A DNA stretch of 64,000 nt from Prinia subflava (lineage: Eukaryota; Chordata; Aves; Passeriformes; Cisticolidae), in the NCBI RefSeq assembly GCF_021018805.1, contig NC_086258.1:15834692-15898691 (forward strand), written 5' to 3'. Below, in pieces: positions 1 through 14,297 of this stretch. A program made the translations under genes and the position numbers. A model generated the notes under the pieces. The model had not been told where the DNA came from. It worked only from the letters and a program-made list of their open reading frames with translations, and did no database searches. The first letter of the stretch is position 1; each line of letters opens with the position of its first letter.

Positions 1-3000
1 CTATTACTAGAATGATGAGTAATACTTTTAGTAGGGTACTATTGTATATTCCTTTAAAAATTAAATTGTCCTAGCAAATCTTTACCTTTTCAGTAACTAT
101 TTGTTCAAATTTAACCCATTGTAGGGTTTGAAAAGTGCTGCAGAAAGAAGCACCAGTCACTGTGAAGAAATGCTCCCAGTTTTGAGATACTGTACTGTAA
201 AGTACAGAATGGCAAGGGCAAGGTTCTGAAAAACTGTGGGTTTTTGAGACTAGAAATATCTATTAAATTTCAACACGCAAGACAAAATTGTTCTTGAAGT
301 GTTTTGCCTGAAACTCGTCTTGAAATGTTAGTGTCTCAGGAGTTAAACTATTTTTGTTCATGTCCCAGTGTATCTCAAAGACCAGCTCATTAGAACCATC
401 TGTGAGCCTGCTTTTGGTTTAAAACTTTTATTTGGAAAATGTGCTGGACTGCACGCACCATCTGAGCTTTGAAAGCTGCCTCCTCCCAGGGACTGCTCAA
501 AGTGCTCATGTTTATTTTTTAATTTTTTTTTTAAAGGCTGATTTTCTTCTGTTGTCACACCTTTGTCTCCAGTGTGATTCTTCTTAAAAGCCTGGAGAGG
601 GATAACTGCAGTTCTCCAGTATAAGCAGAATTCATTACAGCCACGGAATCAGGACTGGGCACACTGGAGCTGGTACAAACCTCCTGGGAAGGAATTATAC
701 CTGTAGGCTCCAAGCAAGGAGCAACAACTACCCAAAACTGAGGATTTCAGGAAGGGAAGTTGAGAATTGGGTGCACTACAACAGCACCATGAGCAGTAGT
801 ACAGCTTGAAAAAGAAAAAAAAAACCACTGGACTGATTTTTTTTTCCTATCACTTTTACCCCCATTAGTCACTTATCTCAGGCTTCTTCCCATTTTCAGT
901 TTAGATCAGATCTATACAATCTGTTCCTCAAAACATGCCACCCACTACCTTTCAAAGAGAATAATCCACAGCCACTTCCCTTTAAACACAAGGTAGCTGC
1001 TGCATAGCAGTTCTCAGGCTCTGACTCCATTCTGAAGGGAGGAAGAAAAGGATGTTTTAAGCTATAAATACACTAGACATGCTCACTGCTTCTTCCTTCC
1101 TCTCCCATGAAAGATGGGACCTTTATTCAGCATGGGTATTTTCTGATTATTTAAATGGCAATGGGATTCGTCCTCAATTGCTTCCATCTGCCCTGGCCTT
1201 TCCTTTTCCTGCATGAAACATGCATGTCCAAATAAATGACAGTGGATTTGCTCAATTATGAGTAAAAGCCCAGCATCTGCTCTGCACTCACATGGATCCC
1301 CTACATCACCTGTTTTATTTATCAGCAATAATTACACTTTTTCCCACTGGTGATTTCATTAAAATTATGAGGTTTTTTCCTCTTCTAAATGAAGAATTGT
1401 ACATAGTTAGCAATAACTAATGCTCTGTATTCTTCCCTTACCCACTGAAGACTTTGCTTTTCAAAACCACTGAATACATTTGTCACCTAGAAATGGAACT
1501 CTGGAAATATCTCCAATGCTTTATTTGCCTTTTTGACTTTGTATGCATTAGATTGTGTATCCTATCCATCCTTTATATGCTTCCACATTCTACCTACATC
1601 AGTAGGTTTTTTAATGCTTTAATTTTCCACATTTTTTACTTGCTCGCTGCTGGTTTTTCAGCGCTGTTCCCTTTCTTTCCTTTCAGATTTTACTTCTGTT
1701 TCTTGTATTTCCCCTGGTAGCTAGGAAGCTCTCATGTTTTGCATCGTATTTCCCCAGACATCATCCCCACTTCCTCCAAGCTCACTGTCTCTATGAATCA
1801 TTCATAAGTTGATCTACTTCCTCCTGCTTTATCCTTTCACACCCTCCAGGGTCAAGTTTGCTTTCTGTCCTAGGGTCAAATTTGTTGTCTGTCCCAGGAC
1901 TTGCTTTGAAGGGCTGCTAAGCTCTCACCTGGAGTAAATGGGAGGCAAAAGAACTGAAAAAGGCAGAAAAACAGTCTGAAATACACAGGATTTGGCCTAC
2001 ATAAACTCCAGCAATCTCAGATTTCCTGCATATTTATAATTTCTTGTGTGAACTGCTACAGTCTCTTTGATGAATCTTCATAAATAATATATTTGTCTGC
2101 AGCTGTCTGCATAGATCATCTTAAGAAATTACAGATTTACAGTATTTAAAAACTAGTTCATTTCAGCAGAAAATAACAGGCTTCTTGCCATTCAAATATT
2201 TGTGACTATTTACCTTCTGCAAGGTAAAGAGAAGGTAAAACTGCAAAAGCAATTGTGCATGCAAAAGGAGCAGTCTCCTGAGAGAGAGCACTTTAGTCAA
2301 AACACACAATAACCCACCAGCATTTTCTTCTGAGTGTATAGATTTAATTAGGGTTAATGCCAAAGAAATGTCTGTAATTCTCTGTGAGGAACACAAGCAA
2401 GGATCAGCTGCTGCTGTTTGTGCCCAGCACTGCTGCAGCCAGGCAGGGTCCCTGGGGACTGCTCCTCCTTCCCTGAGATCCTGCTGGGATAATCACTGCT
2501 CTGGAGTTTTATATAAAAATGAGAGGAAATGAAGCCCTTGGGCAAACAGAACCTTCCTGATCCCTGGAAGTGTGGAGCTTATGGATCTTTGGCTTAACAG
2601 GACAAGAACTGCACCAGCACTGCCACTTTGGGTCCCAGAAAAACAAACAAAAAAAGAGATGAGCATCAGCCTGATATAAATATTTATATCAGCCCCCTGA
2701 TATAAACCTGTAGGAAGTGACAGACAAGGAAGACTTTGCTGCAGCTCCCAAGAGAGGATGTGTGTGCTCTCCCTCAATAACACTGCACACGGCATGATCC
2801 CTCATGTCTCTAAAGGAAAAAGGGGGAAATGCAGGTGTTATTGGGAAAATATCATTTTCCTGGGCTGTTATCAACCCTAGAAACTGCAGTAATGTAATTG
2901 GGTGATTTTTTCCCTAAATAATCTAGTTAAAAATTATTAAAGCAAAAGATATATGGAGATCAGCAGATGAAAGCAGTAAAGCAGATACGACAGCAGAATA

Positions 3001-6000
3001 TTCAGTTGACTCAAAACTGCAGTCTTGACATCAGAATACTGCAGTCCAAAACTGCTCTATTTTCCTTATTTTTTAAAAATTACTCAAAGGAAATGAGAGA
3101 TTTAGAGCCAGTAAGTAAGAATCGATCACAGAAATGCACCGTGCACTAGGATTTTATCTAGATTTAGCCTACTTAGATGCTTCAAGATAAGTATGTCCTT
3201 AAGTGCTTTCTTCTGGGGCCAGAGTTTAAAACCCTCCTTCCATTACAAGCCCCAAACATCTCTGATGAGTCTGTAAGGAGTGCTGAGGGACAGCTGCTGC
3301 CCAGAGGTGCTAATCTCACCCTAAATGCTCTTCTGTGAAACACAAACTCATTTCCAGCATTGTTCACACCTTTTTTACCCACCATTAAAAGGGTCTCTGG
3401 CTGCAATTCCCTCCTTGTTATGGGTTAATAGTCAGTATCTGGAATTAAGATAAAGTTTAAGGGATCTGGAATGCTCAAGCCAGATTGTACACACACTCTG
3501 TTTCACAACGAACCATTCTTTGATCAACAACAGAAATAAGGATGTCTTTGTTACATATCCTTTTATGACTCTTCCATTGTACATATCTTTTTACATACTA
3601 GAGTATGGGCCAGCTCATACCCTTTATTTATCTCCTGATAATTGATTTGTATTTAGTATCAGTCTCAAAAACGATGGAGTTTTTTAAGAAACAGGAACTA
3701 CCTGCTAAAAGGGTTTCTGATACAGAAGATTTGCTAAAGGACATTAAAACCAGTTTTCTCTGTCACTTGGTAAATGTGGTTTTGAATTCTGATCTCTTTT
3801 CAATAGCCATAATTTCAGCTCTTATCAAAATTGAAACCTTCCTCCAGTGGCTTCAATAATAAAGGAAAAGGTGTTAATTAAATTAAGATCCCCCATGCCT
3901 TTGGCTCTTCTCTTCTGAGCTATTTAAGCCATGCAGAGAGGATGGAAAGCTGAAGGTCTGATTTCTGATTTGTTGGTTCTAAGTTCCTGGTTTTGGATTC
4001 CTGAGTGCTACTGAAATGTGGGAACATCCCCGAGATGACACCAGAGGTCTCATGGTGTGAGCCCAGCACAGGAACTCCTCAGTGACTTATGTAATCTGAC
4101 ACAGCTAAAGCAAAAATCTGTGGAGAAATATCCACCCTTGTTTGTCCAGAGTGTTCAGCGGGGTGCAGGCACAAAATGGACTTTGTTTTTTTGAGGCTAT
4201 CAATAATATAAGCTGTATTTTGCTGCTTTTTTGTGAATTAGATTATAAACAGGTTCAGGAAAACAGTTTTCAGAAGTGAATATATGCACTTCTGGCATTT
4301 GCTTGTATGTCACTTTAGATCATTTCAAGTGCTCTTCCCAAAACCAAATACATTTCCTTTCATAAATAATACTCTGCTGAGGGGACATTCCATTCCTTTT
4401 TTTTCACATATCAAATTCCATTTTAAAGAAATCATTCTTTTGTTGTTGGTCACTTAATAAAACAAAGATGGACTCAGTAGTCTTCTAGTGGAGACATCTG
4501 GGAAATAGTAGCAACTGGAACTTCTGCTGATTTGGACTCTGTCTGGCAGATTGGCTTGTCTCCCTTCAGTCTGTTCCTAGAAACCAGGCTCCAGAACAAT
4601 ATTTGCCTTACTTTGGACATCTAGGGCATGGTGAAACATGAGCTTGTGTTTTTCCACTGCCTATTAATCATAACATATTGACCCATCTTTGTTGGCAAAC
4701 TCATTAATCTTGAATTAAAACAATTACGGCTTACAATTTAGAAGGAGTTATTAAATAGTTTGTGTTTCATGCTGAAGGATTATATGAACAACTTTTAGAT
4801 CTTTTTGGTAATTCTGAAATTACAAATTGTTATAAATGTCTTTCTTCTATTCTAATACTTGTCTGTGAAAATCTTGGTACAGTTAATTAGAAACAGTTTG
4901 AACATAAGAGCAATTGCAATTTGTGAACAATGACCAGTCAACTGACTAAAGTTTAAGGAAATAAGAATGACCTCAAACAGCACATGTGGTCAGACATTAG
5001 TAAAGACATTTTCCTCTCCTACCTAACAAGGAAGGAAATCCAAAGTTAGAACAAACTCTGCTCAATGTGAAGTTCTTCAGAAAAGAGTGAGAGCTACAGC
5101 CACCTGCACACTGAGGTTCCTGTTGTGTGTCTTTGAGAAGGATAAAGAATTACCTTTAAAACTGCACATTTTCAGAAGCTGAATATTGGAAATACAACAG
5201 AAAAAACCCCCTCAAAGTACATATTTTTCAGATAAAGACTAATTATCTACTTTCACAAAACTCTTGGGTGCTGTAGGTTCCAAGCAATCTGGACTATTTA
5301 ATAAGATGAGAAGCAAACAGAATAACCAATGCTCATTTTCATCTGTGCAGGAGGTTAGTAGGAGTCAAAATAATATAAAATAACCATCTCTTGAAAAAAA
5401 GTAATTCTTTAGCAACTTGGATCAAACCCCCCAAGCTTATATCAATATGTTTCTAATCAACTGGCTTCCAAAGTCTTTCCACATCGCACATTTGATAGTC
5501 AGATGTTCAAAAATGGATTTTGAGGAGGCCTAGATACCATGGAGCTGCTTGTCCCTCAGTATTATCACATTTCAGTCATGGCTGCAATGCATTTGTTTAG
5601 GCATTAGCTCAGGAGAGCATAAACCCTCAAAAGTGAGGGATAATGAAAGCTGGGAGGGGTTTCAGATCAGCTTCTTCTGACCAACCACTGGAATTTGCAT
5701 AATCTACTGGCTCTTATTATTTGCTTTTAGAAATGCCTTTAACATACTGATTATCTGACACTGACTTTTGCATTTTTAACCTACATTGCTTCCTTCTAAA
5801 ATGCTATTGGCTGTCTAGTGAAAATACAAAAAGATGCAAGGACAAAACATTCCAAATTATTTGGCTTATTGTGGTCAAGAATCTGTTAATAAGGTGGAGG
5901 CGACACAGAAAAATCAGAAAACTGCAGAATGCAGAAATCCACCTCTTTCACAGAAAAGGCTGCAAAGAAAAAGAAATCATACCAGTGTTCCATATCCTCC

Positions 6001-7948
6001 AGGGGCTCCCATCTGTTTAGTTTGCAAAGTTAAAGATGTTTTGTTTTATTTTAGTGTTAAAGGCTTCTATAGCTGGGTCTCAATTAGTGACACAGTGAGA
6101 GAAATGCAGTACCCAAGGATCACAGGGCTGGTAGTGCTCCCTGCTAAGGTTGAAAAATGGTAAAAAGATGTTCCTCATTACATTTTTCTCATCCCCTTCC
6201 AGTTTTTTTTTTAATATTCCTTTCTATGAATTAATTTCAGGCTTTTTTTTGCAGTTTCCCACTACTGACTGTTAACATGATGCTGTCCATTGGGATGAAT
6301 CCAGAACACATTATTGCTTCCACTGCTGCCCAAACACACTGCAAGTTACAAAGTAATTTTTGAGGAATATTTGCATAAATTAAATTGAAATTAATGTTGT
6401 TTATACCTCTGAATCTTGATCTGCTGAAGAGAAGACAGGGAACACATTATTAATTCTTAAATTAGAAAAACAGTCCTTCACTGGGGAATTTTACACCAAT
6501 GCCATGTAGGCTAAAAAAAGTTAAATTCATGGAAGTACTCTCTGGGGGACATTCTTGTTCTGAATTGGTACAAGCACTTTCAGCTGATTAAAAAGAACCT
6601 GGAATAACCCATCTTATCCCAGAAATACAAATCTCTGCACACAGAGCATTCACCACCAGGACCAGGTAATTAGGAAGAGCCTGGAATACCTCACTGTATG
6701 TCCCAAGGAATAATTTTTTTCTCAGTTTTCCCCCTGATTCCTCTGTTCTGGAGTTCAACCATCTCCTTTCCTTGCTGGATGAACTTCTCTTGTCAGCATC
6801 TATTGTGCTACCCACCCACTTCCATCACTGTCAGCTCCCATTGCTCGCTGACGCATGTGATCGTTAAATGCAAGTTTAATTAGAAAGCATTCATTGGTAA
6901 CAAATTAAAATGACTGCCTAAAATTAGAATGGAGCAGAAATTGTCTGAGATTTAAAAAGCAATAGTATTACATGATATGCCTTTCTTGCTAAGTAATATC
7001 TCACTTTTTTTGCACTGATGATGAAATTAAACTGCAGAAGGGGCTGGCACGAACCACCTACAATTGAGAGACAGAACCACTCTCTGCTCAGCTCATCTCA
7101 CAGCAAGGACTGACCAAAGTAATATTTTTTCCTTTTGAAGCAAGAATTGTAAGAATATCATCCTTTAAGCCTGATATAAAAAAGCCTGTAGCTGCATATA
7201 GGTAAAAGAACGGGTTTTAGAAATTATTTTAAATATTTTAGCAATAACGTTAAAAGTTCTTAAAATTGAAGATAGATTTCCTTTTTTGTTATAAATCCGA
7301 AGGAAAAAAAATGAAGAAGTGCCTCCATTTTGCACACTGAACTTCACCTGAAGTGTAAAAGTAAAATTTACAGTGAAAGGAAAATTTCTGTTACCAAACA
7401 CAAAACCTACAGCAATCACAAAAATCTCCCTCCTTAACTCCCAGTTAATGATCCATATGCCTCATGCCACGAGGTAACACATCTAGAGAGAGCCACAGAT
7501 ACATTTTGTACCTCCTTCAGGTCTCCTTTACAAGCACCAAGTAATTATGTTTTCCTCTAGCAAATTCTCCTTAAAACACACTTTTAAAAAAGCTTCCTCT
7601 CTCATTCCTGGCAATCAACTTTCCCTGTACTTCTTCCCATTTAAATGAACACCCTTGTGCGCCGTGTATGTCTGAAGAACTCTGCTGGCCCTCAGCTTCT
7701 CACTCCTACCTACCCAGGAGAAGTGAAAAAATGTGACAACTGCAGGAGCTGACAGCAAAGCCTACGAGCCCTCGCAGACGAGATGAGCCCTGACAGCTCC
7801 AGCACACACTGATTCCCAACAAAGGGAATGCTGCTCATCCCCCTTCCCCTTGTCAGCATGAATGCAGATCTCAGGATGCTCAGAGAAAATGAACTCAGCA
7901 CTGACTGCCAAAAGCACACACAGCTTTGGAGCAGCCACGCTGGGATGG

Positions 7949-8313
7949 TCACTTTGGGTTTGGTCACTTTGGGTTTGGGTCACTTTGGGGTTTGCTCACT
8001 TTGGGGGTTGGTCACTTTGGGTTGGGTCACTTTGGGTTGGGTCACTTTGGGGTTTGCTCACTTTGGGGTTTGCTCACTTTGGGGTTTGCTCACTTTGGGT
8101 TTGGGTCACTTTGGGGTTTGCTCACTTTGGGGTTTGCTCACTTTGGGGTTTGCTCACTTTGGGGTTTGCTCACTTTGGGCTTGGGTCACTTTGGGCTTGG
8201 GTCACTTTGGGCTTGGGTCACTTTGGGCTTGGGTCACTTTGGGGTTTGCTCACTTTGGGCTTGGGTCACTTTGGGCTTGGGTCACTTTGGGGTTTGCTCA
8301 CTTTGGGGTTTGG
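7949..8313 (+). repeat. 16-bp G-rich minisatellite, 23 copies
   Basis: Tandem array of TCACTTTGGGGTTTGC and variants (TCACTTTGGGCTTGGG, TCACTTTGGGTTGGG). I count 23 TCACTTT starts over 365 bases, mean period 15.9. Variant units are clustered: a run of TTTGC units, then a run of CTTGGG units. No unit contains a forward stop in any frame, so all three forward frames stay open and give a false repetitive protein (LTLGFAHFGVCSLWG). G-runs of three to five occur in every unit on the plus strand. Confidence 0.97.
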
Positions 8314-9819
8314 TGACACCCAGAGCACAGGGGGACACAGGGTATCCCCTCTCCCCACAGCCAGCTGCCTGAATCCGAGCTGTCCCTGCCAGCCAAAAAA
8401 GGAGGATGCCAGACTTGGATCTGGGACTGACTCCTCAAGGATAAATTCCTGTCTCACCAGGGTTTTGTGTCTTTCAGACACTGATCTGGGGCTGAGACCA
8501 ATCCCTGCCTCCCCAGTGTATTTTCTCCAGCTTGGGAACAATTTGCATCTCCGTGCCACAGAACTTCAAAGTTTGTTTCCTCCCTTATGTCAAAACACCA
8601 TGCTATAATGAGGGATTGATACATCAAAATTCTAAGCATTTTGTCAACAGACATTAACAGAGAGACAGTTCAGGAAGTATTTACCATCCAGTAAAATTGT
8701 TGAATCTGGAGAGTTTTGACTTCAGTCTCCATAGTTACCAAGAGCAAATGCAGCTTGTATGGGAAGAGGCACAAAGTCAACTAATTTTTTCATAGAGGGG
8801 TCACAGTCTGAACTAAACAAGTCCACAGACTTTTAATGAAGTTTTTTTTCAGAGATGCTGGAAATTATCCTAATGAGACTGCGCTAATCTTGTTAGGTCA
8901 TCTGTATTTTAAGATGTAATAATATCACTTGTTTTTCATTATTAAAATGTTTTGATTTGAAAGTCAGGACAGGCAGTGCCTATTCAAAAGCTGACTCATC
9001 TTTTCTCATTAAAGGTAAGTGAATGGAGAGAGAATAATTTGCTTTTCTAGCAGCAACAACAGAGTTCTGAAATCTAGGTCACATTAAAGAACTGTCTTGA
9101 AAAACAAGTTTTAGACACTGAATTGTGTTTTTACTTGCTGTGAAACATGGGGATTAACATGCATATTCAATCACCAATAAATCAGCATGCAATTTGTTCA
9201 TAACTGATATTTAAATGTATTTTCTGATTTGATCAGTGTCTGAAATTATTCTGTCCTTATTAGTGTCAGCTTTTATCTAGCTTCTCTGCTTGTCTATAAT
9301 TACTGTAATGTTCTGATTCTCGGACACCAAATTAAATAAGCAGGGTCCAGTTCCTGGGTCCTGTAACAACACAGGTGAAAACAATGTCATTCCTCACTCA
9401 CACTCAACAAAATGTGGGTTTAGTCCAAGGAAGGGAGTCTGGGGATAATTCAGGATTTAAAACCCATCGGTAAAAGGACCTTTCTTTGAAATGCCATTGA
9501 AAAACAAGACTAGAATTCTGTAAGGGCTTGATTAACTGGGTCAAATGTCTGAAATAAAGAGGGTGCACCTGAATAAAGACAACAGCAAAGTGTTGTATTC
9601 AACCTGTGGATATTCAGCTGCCCAGAAGAAGTGGGCACACCCAGATGCCTTCAGTTCTGGGAGGAGAAGGAAGACCAAACTTCACACCAACAAGTGACAC
9701 GGAGCTACTGGGGAAAGCAAACACCATTTGGGACCTGGTGTGAGCTCATATGAAAGCAAAAAAGCTTATTGCGTCTTTGTCTCCTGCAGGAAGCTCTCAA
9801 GTACAGGACTCAGTACAAC

Positions 9820-10243
9820 TCTGAGGAACTGGAGAGAAGTCAGAGAAACACAAAGGTAAGGAAGGGGCCAGGAGAGATGTGGTGGAGAGAAGAATTCAGC
9901 AAACTGGTGTGATTTATTTGGGGGAGCAGCAAACGGGGTGGAGATGCTACATGGTCTTCAAACATGTTAATAACTGTGAATAAGAGGAAGTAGTGGGGTG
10001 TTCTCAGTAGCTACAGGGCTCAAGGCAAGAAGTAAGAGGCTTTAGCCACAGTGAGGAGGGTTTAAGCCAAAGGAAAAGGTTTCTGGTGGCAAAGATAATG
10101 AAGGACAGCAATAGCAGGCCCAGACAGGCAGTGGGATATGCCAGACAAATACCTGTTTGTTTGAGTTAATGATAATTGGTGTTGCTGGAGGCACATGGAT
10201 GGATGGTCTAATTGCTGAAAGTCTTTTCCAGCTAAATCTTTTC
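9820..10243 (+). mobile_element. CR1 LINE fragment, diverged, plus orientation
   Basis: From AACTGGAGAGAAGTCAGAGA through GTTCTCAGTAGC, a GGTTTAAGCC...GGAAAAGGTTTCTGG block and GGATGGTCTAATTGC to TCTTTTCCAGCTAAA, the order of landmarks follows the 3' half of CR1 as I remember it: first-line CAGAGAAGAG, then TTCTCAGTGG, GGTTTA..GGAAAAACTT and GGTC..TTCCA. Old and divergent; boundaries approximate. Confidence 0.55.
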
Positions 10244-10930
10244 TGATGCCTCGGTGGCAAACAACTGAATGCTACTTTTTGTACACTTTTGTGTCATTTA
10301 CATTACATGCAGACATTTGTTCTGTTTCCCATTTGCCAGGCATTTTTATGGCTTGTGTTCACAGAAGTCATACATTTTAATTATATTATGCACCAAAAAA
10401 CTCCTCTCTCCTCTCCTTTGAAGTATTTTTTTGTAAACCCAAGGCAATCCTGGCCAGAGAAACAGGGTTTAGGGAATGTTTTTAAGGCTTGTCAGATAGC
10501 ACCTGTACTCACACACCAACATTAACACTAATATGAATTCTTTTGCTAGCAAAAACTATTAAAAAGGGAGCTGTACAGCTGTGTTCAGGACATACTCTGT
10601 ATAATTCATCAGGTCTCTTCTATTTCTGATTTCAGTAATTCACTGAAATATTTATGGCCTTGCCAGAACAATGAATACACAGAGTTATCTCTTCAGTTAT
10701 CATTATGCTGCTCCTTCCCAAGCAGCTCTTCCAGTGAGGAAGGAAAGGTGCAGTTCTAGTTCATCAGCTGAAATAATGTCAGAGGTATTCCCTCAATGCA
10801 CTCTCCTCCCACAAACTGGAAATTGTGGAATTCTGGCAGATAAACTAAGCCAGCTACCTGCACAAAGTTACAGCCCTGCTGTGTTCATAAGAGACAAGAT
10901 TCAAGAACAAAATAGCAAAAATGCATAAAT

Positions 10931-10990
10931 AAATAATGATTAACAAATGTATAAATAAATAGTGCATAATCAATGTATAAATAAATAGCA
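10931..10990 (+). repeat. Short AT-rich tandem duplication
   Basis: The motif AATGTATAAATAAATAG occurs twice about 27 bases apart, preceded by a partial ATAAATAAATAATG copy. Probably slippage in an intron. Confidence 0.6.
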
Positions 10991-13900
10991 CTTATTCTGT
11001 TGTAATAAACAAACACACCAGGCCTGCAACAAACAAAAGAAATGTGAATACTTAATAATATTGGCTCTTTTCAAAATAGCAAAATTGTTATTTGTGAAGC
11101 CTTGCTACTTTACTTTATAGCTTAGTTCCACCCACGCTGTCAAAAGAATGGGAAAAGTGACACTTTCCTGACTATGGGATGGTTTTGGCATTTGAACACA
11201 ATGCAGTTGAAAAACCCCTAAACTGAAGAAATGGATAGATCCAATATTTCAGCTTTTAATGCCAAAGGCATTGCCCAAAAATCAAAAGCAATTTAACCAT
11301 CAAGAGAACAAGCACTAATGGATGCTGAGCAGCAGCAGTTTCTAGTCTCAGAATCTAGTCAGTATTCAAGAAAAATGAATATAAAATTCATTATATGAAT
11401 GAATATAATGAAACAAACCTTCTGCCTGTAGGATCTTCAAAATCAAATGCATAGTGGCTGGCCACATCGATATGAGTAAATTAAGCAGGAGTTTTGGAAA
11501 CTGTATTAGTTTGGAGATCATTTGAGTGAACTCCAGCATGATTGCCTTGTGTCAGAGGAACGTGATGGGATAAAGTCGCTCAAAATTCACTGCTTGAGCT
11601 CCTGCTCAGTGGAGAACCTGGCTTCAGAGCACTGCATGAGGATGGCTGGGATTGTGTCAACTACAGCAAGATTGTATTTTTGGACAGAAATTTCAGAGGG
11701 AGGAAAATCAGCAGCCAAACTACTTGAAAGCTGTGTGATAGGAGTGCCCATTTCGAAATGCTGATTGCCTGCTCTTTGATGAGGAGATAAGTACGTTCCA
11801 GGGTTAATCAGATTTTGGTCATTACCAGTACCCAGTGTAGTCCTTTTCTAAATTTGTAATAGAAAAGAAGAAAATGCTATCTCTATTCTATTTAGCATGA
11901 TTTGCACCATATGGTCTACTAAGTGCAGGCAGCAACTACTTTTAAATGCTGCAGTTCTTCACTGAGGCATTATTATCCTCTGTATGATGAAAGTAATTTC
12001 AAGTGTTCAGGAGATGCTCACATTCTGTAAAGCAGAACAGCCTCTCAAGGCTTGGCTTCTAAAAATACCTTTCAGTCTTTAAAGAAGATGAAGAATGGCT
12101 CTTTCAAGAGATGAGCTTGATTATTCTGTTTATTACTTCATTATTTGCATTTTGGGAACTGGAGGATCCTGAAGTAGTAAGGCCTGGCAAACGAGCTGTT
12201 GTTTTTTTTTTTTTTTCAGAGTCTTTGCTTGAAGAATTGCCCAAGTGCCTTCACAGAGCTGTCACTCAGCCTGCAGAGCTGCAAGCTGATCACAAGGCAA
12301 TGTGTACCTGAAGGTTTTCAGGAATACACTGAATATCTTCAGGCCTCTTCCCTCAGGCACAACATCAGGCTAATACAGAGGAAGGGGATAGTTTGTGCGG
12401 GTAACTCATAAATATGTCATTCTGACCTGGCTGTCAAGGAAGATTTTTTACAAAGGAAACAGTTTTCTACACTCTACGACCTTGTCTTGGCACCCAGACT
12501 TTGTTTCACATGTATTGTAAATTAATCAAAGAGGAATTTTAGCTGGGGCTCCTTTACTTCGTATTTACAAGAATGAAGCAAATAATGAAAGAGAAGTTCT
12601 ATTTAGAAGGTAAAACATATCACAAAGGTTGCCCAGCCAGACATTCTGATCCACTGAGCAACCTCAAAAATATTAACTCCAGTTCTCTCTCTAAGCATTC
12701 AATAGCAAATTATCATGTTGTGGACACCTTCCTGGAACAGGGAAACCCTTCAATCTGCCCTGTAGTCTCTACTACACTTTTCTCTTTGATAGATGATATT
12801 TATGAAATGCCACATACACAAGAGCCCCCTTTCTGTGACAGCCCATCTGCAACGAAATTTCAGATCCCATGGAAAACGTTTAGTGAGAAGCTGGCAGAGA
12901 ACACTGCAGACAGAATGTTATTACATAGCTCCTTTGCCTTAACTACTTTTTTTTTGGAGGGAGAGGGAGAAAAAGCCAGTGAGGTTTAAAGCTTTAATCT
13001 CATACCCAAGCTTGTCAGAGCCCAAATCTATCTGTAATGCTCTCCAAATCAGAATGAACTCAGAAAGATGACGTTCAATCTTTAAATCCTTCTCTGCAGA
13101 CCTATTTTTAATTCTCAGGTTCATAAAATGGATCCCAGAACAGCCCTGCTGTGGCTCCAGAGCTTTCTAACATGTATTCTACCTATTATGTTTGACATAA
13201 ACACATGTTAGAATCCAGCTGCATTTAGAACCAAAAGTTTTCTTTGCACAATTTCCTGTGTAGTGTAATAAAACCAATTCAGTGTGACAGAACTATGATT
13301 GTCATTGTTGGAAAACCAATTATCTCCTCTCCTGGTCGCTGTTATTCTCTTCTCTCCCCCAGTAACTCTAACATTCTGGACACTTTTGAACAAATTTTAT
13401 CTTCATATTTTGCTTTCTTTGCCACAGAGTGAGTAATAAATAAATGATTCATAAATAACATCAAAAAATTGTTTTTCATATCTTATTTTCTCAACAACCA
13501 TTTTTTCAGTCTCTTTCTAAATTAATTCCTGAACAATCAAAGCTATTCAAATATTTGATACAATAATTATGGCCAGCCATAATTAACCACCTTTCCAAAA
13601 CCTCCTGTGATGTACCATTTCTATTCCATTTTTGTAAATCAATCCATTTAAACTGGATTAGAATTGACAAGCCTGCTCAATTATAGGCAAATACCATCAA
13701 AATACACAATCATTTCAATGACCTGAACCAGGAATTATGTGATAATTCAAAGCTGTTTGTTAGATTTTTAACTGATGCAGTTTATTACAGTCACTCTCAG
13801 GAACCACCATCATTTTCACCAATGGGAACAGATTTCTGTTCATGACCTGAGGCCATACATGGATATCTCCAAATGGAATTGCTGCCTACATTCACTCCCT

Positions 13901-14297
13901 ACAGCAACTACATCTTCATTAAAACACTTTGATACATGTTCATGTAAATCCAGCAGAATAACATTTTGCAAATCTTCCAGTATGAAAAACAGAGCATTAA
14001 AGTAACAAAATTCTGCTAGTTTTACATGATTCTGGTAATCTTCATACTCCTTACTTTGGCATTAATTTTGTGCCTTAAGTTTTCCTGTGAAGAAATGTAC
14101 TCTGGAATAACTTTATATCCTAATTACAGTTTGATGAAGATACATCCTGAGCTGACACTGAACCTGCTCTGTCCTTACATGCTAGGAATGATTTATTCTG
14201 CCAGTTCACATCCAATTTTAAACGCAATTATCCATCTTCTTGGCTGATGAACAGATACCAGATTTCAAAGCCCACGGAGATGGACACACTCACTCAC

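Larger units (their letters stand above)
1..14297 (-). other. STXBP4: STXBP4 intron (distal), no further coding exon found
   Basis: AT-rich sequence downstream of the last recognised exon. I looked on the minus strand for the WW-domain exon (GWEEAYTADGIKYFINH-like) and found nothing convincing. The stretch contains the 16-bp minisatellite at 7.95-8.31 kb, a CR1 fragment at 9.8-10.2 kb and a small AT-rich duplication near 10.93-10.99 kb. The open frames present, up to about 140 codons outside the repeat, have no recognisable similarity. Confidence 0.7.

Noticed and set aside
5834..6163. Plus-strand frame of 109 codons
   Set aside because: Unrecognised, no supporting signals; consistent with chance in a 14-kb intron.
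6250..6345. Minus-strand segment encoding VFWIHP followed by a stop, resembling the SWIHP end of the STXBP4 WW domain
   Set aside because: Only the four residues WIHP match. The preceding residues do not resemble HVTQTT and no upstream WW half-exon was found. Chance is likelier.
7828..8608. Open frames of about 150-250 codons on the plus strand
   Set aside because: Produced by the stop-free 16-bp minisatellite; all three frames are equally open.
9790..9855. Plus-strand exon-like segment with strong splice sites (CTCCTGCAG|GAAG ... AAAG|GTAAGG) and 22 open codons
   Set aside because: Its 3' half continues into the CR1 fragment at 9.82-10.24 kb, and the splice-like motifs match ordinary CR1 sequence. 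No partner exon was seen.
12573..12989. Plus-strand frame of 138 codons
   Set aside because: No recognisable domain, no Kozak or splice support, and the composition is that of the surrounding intron.
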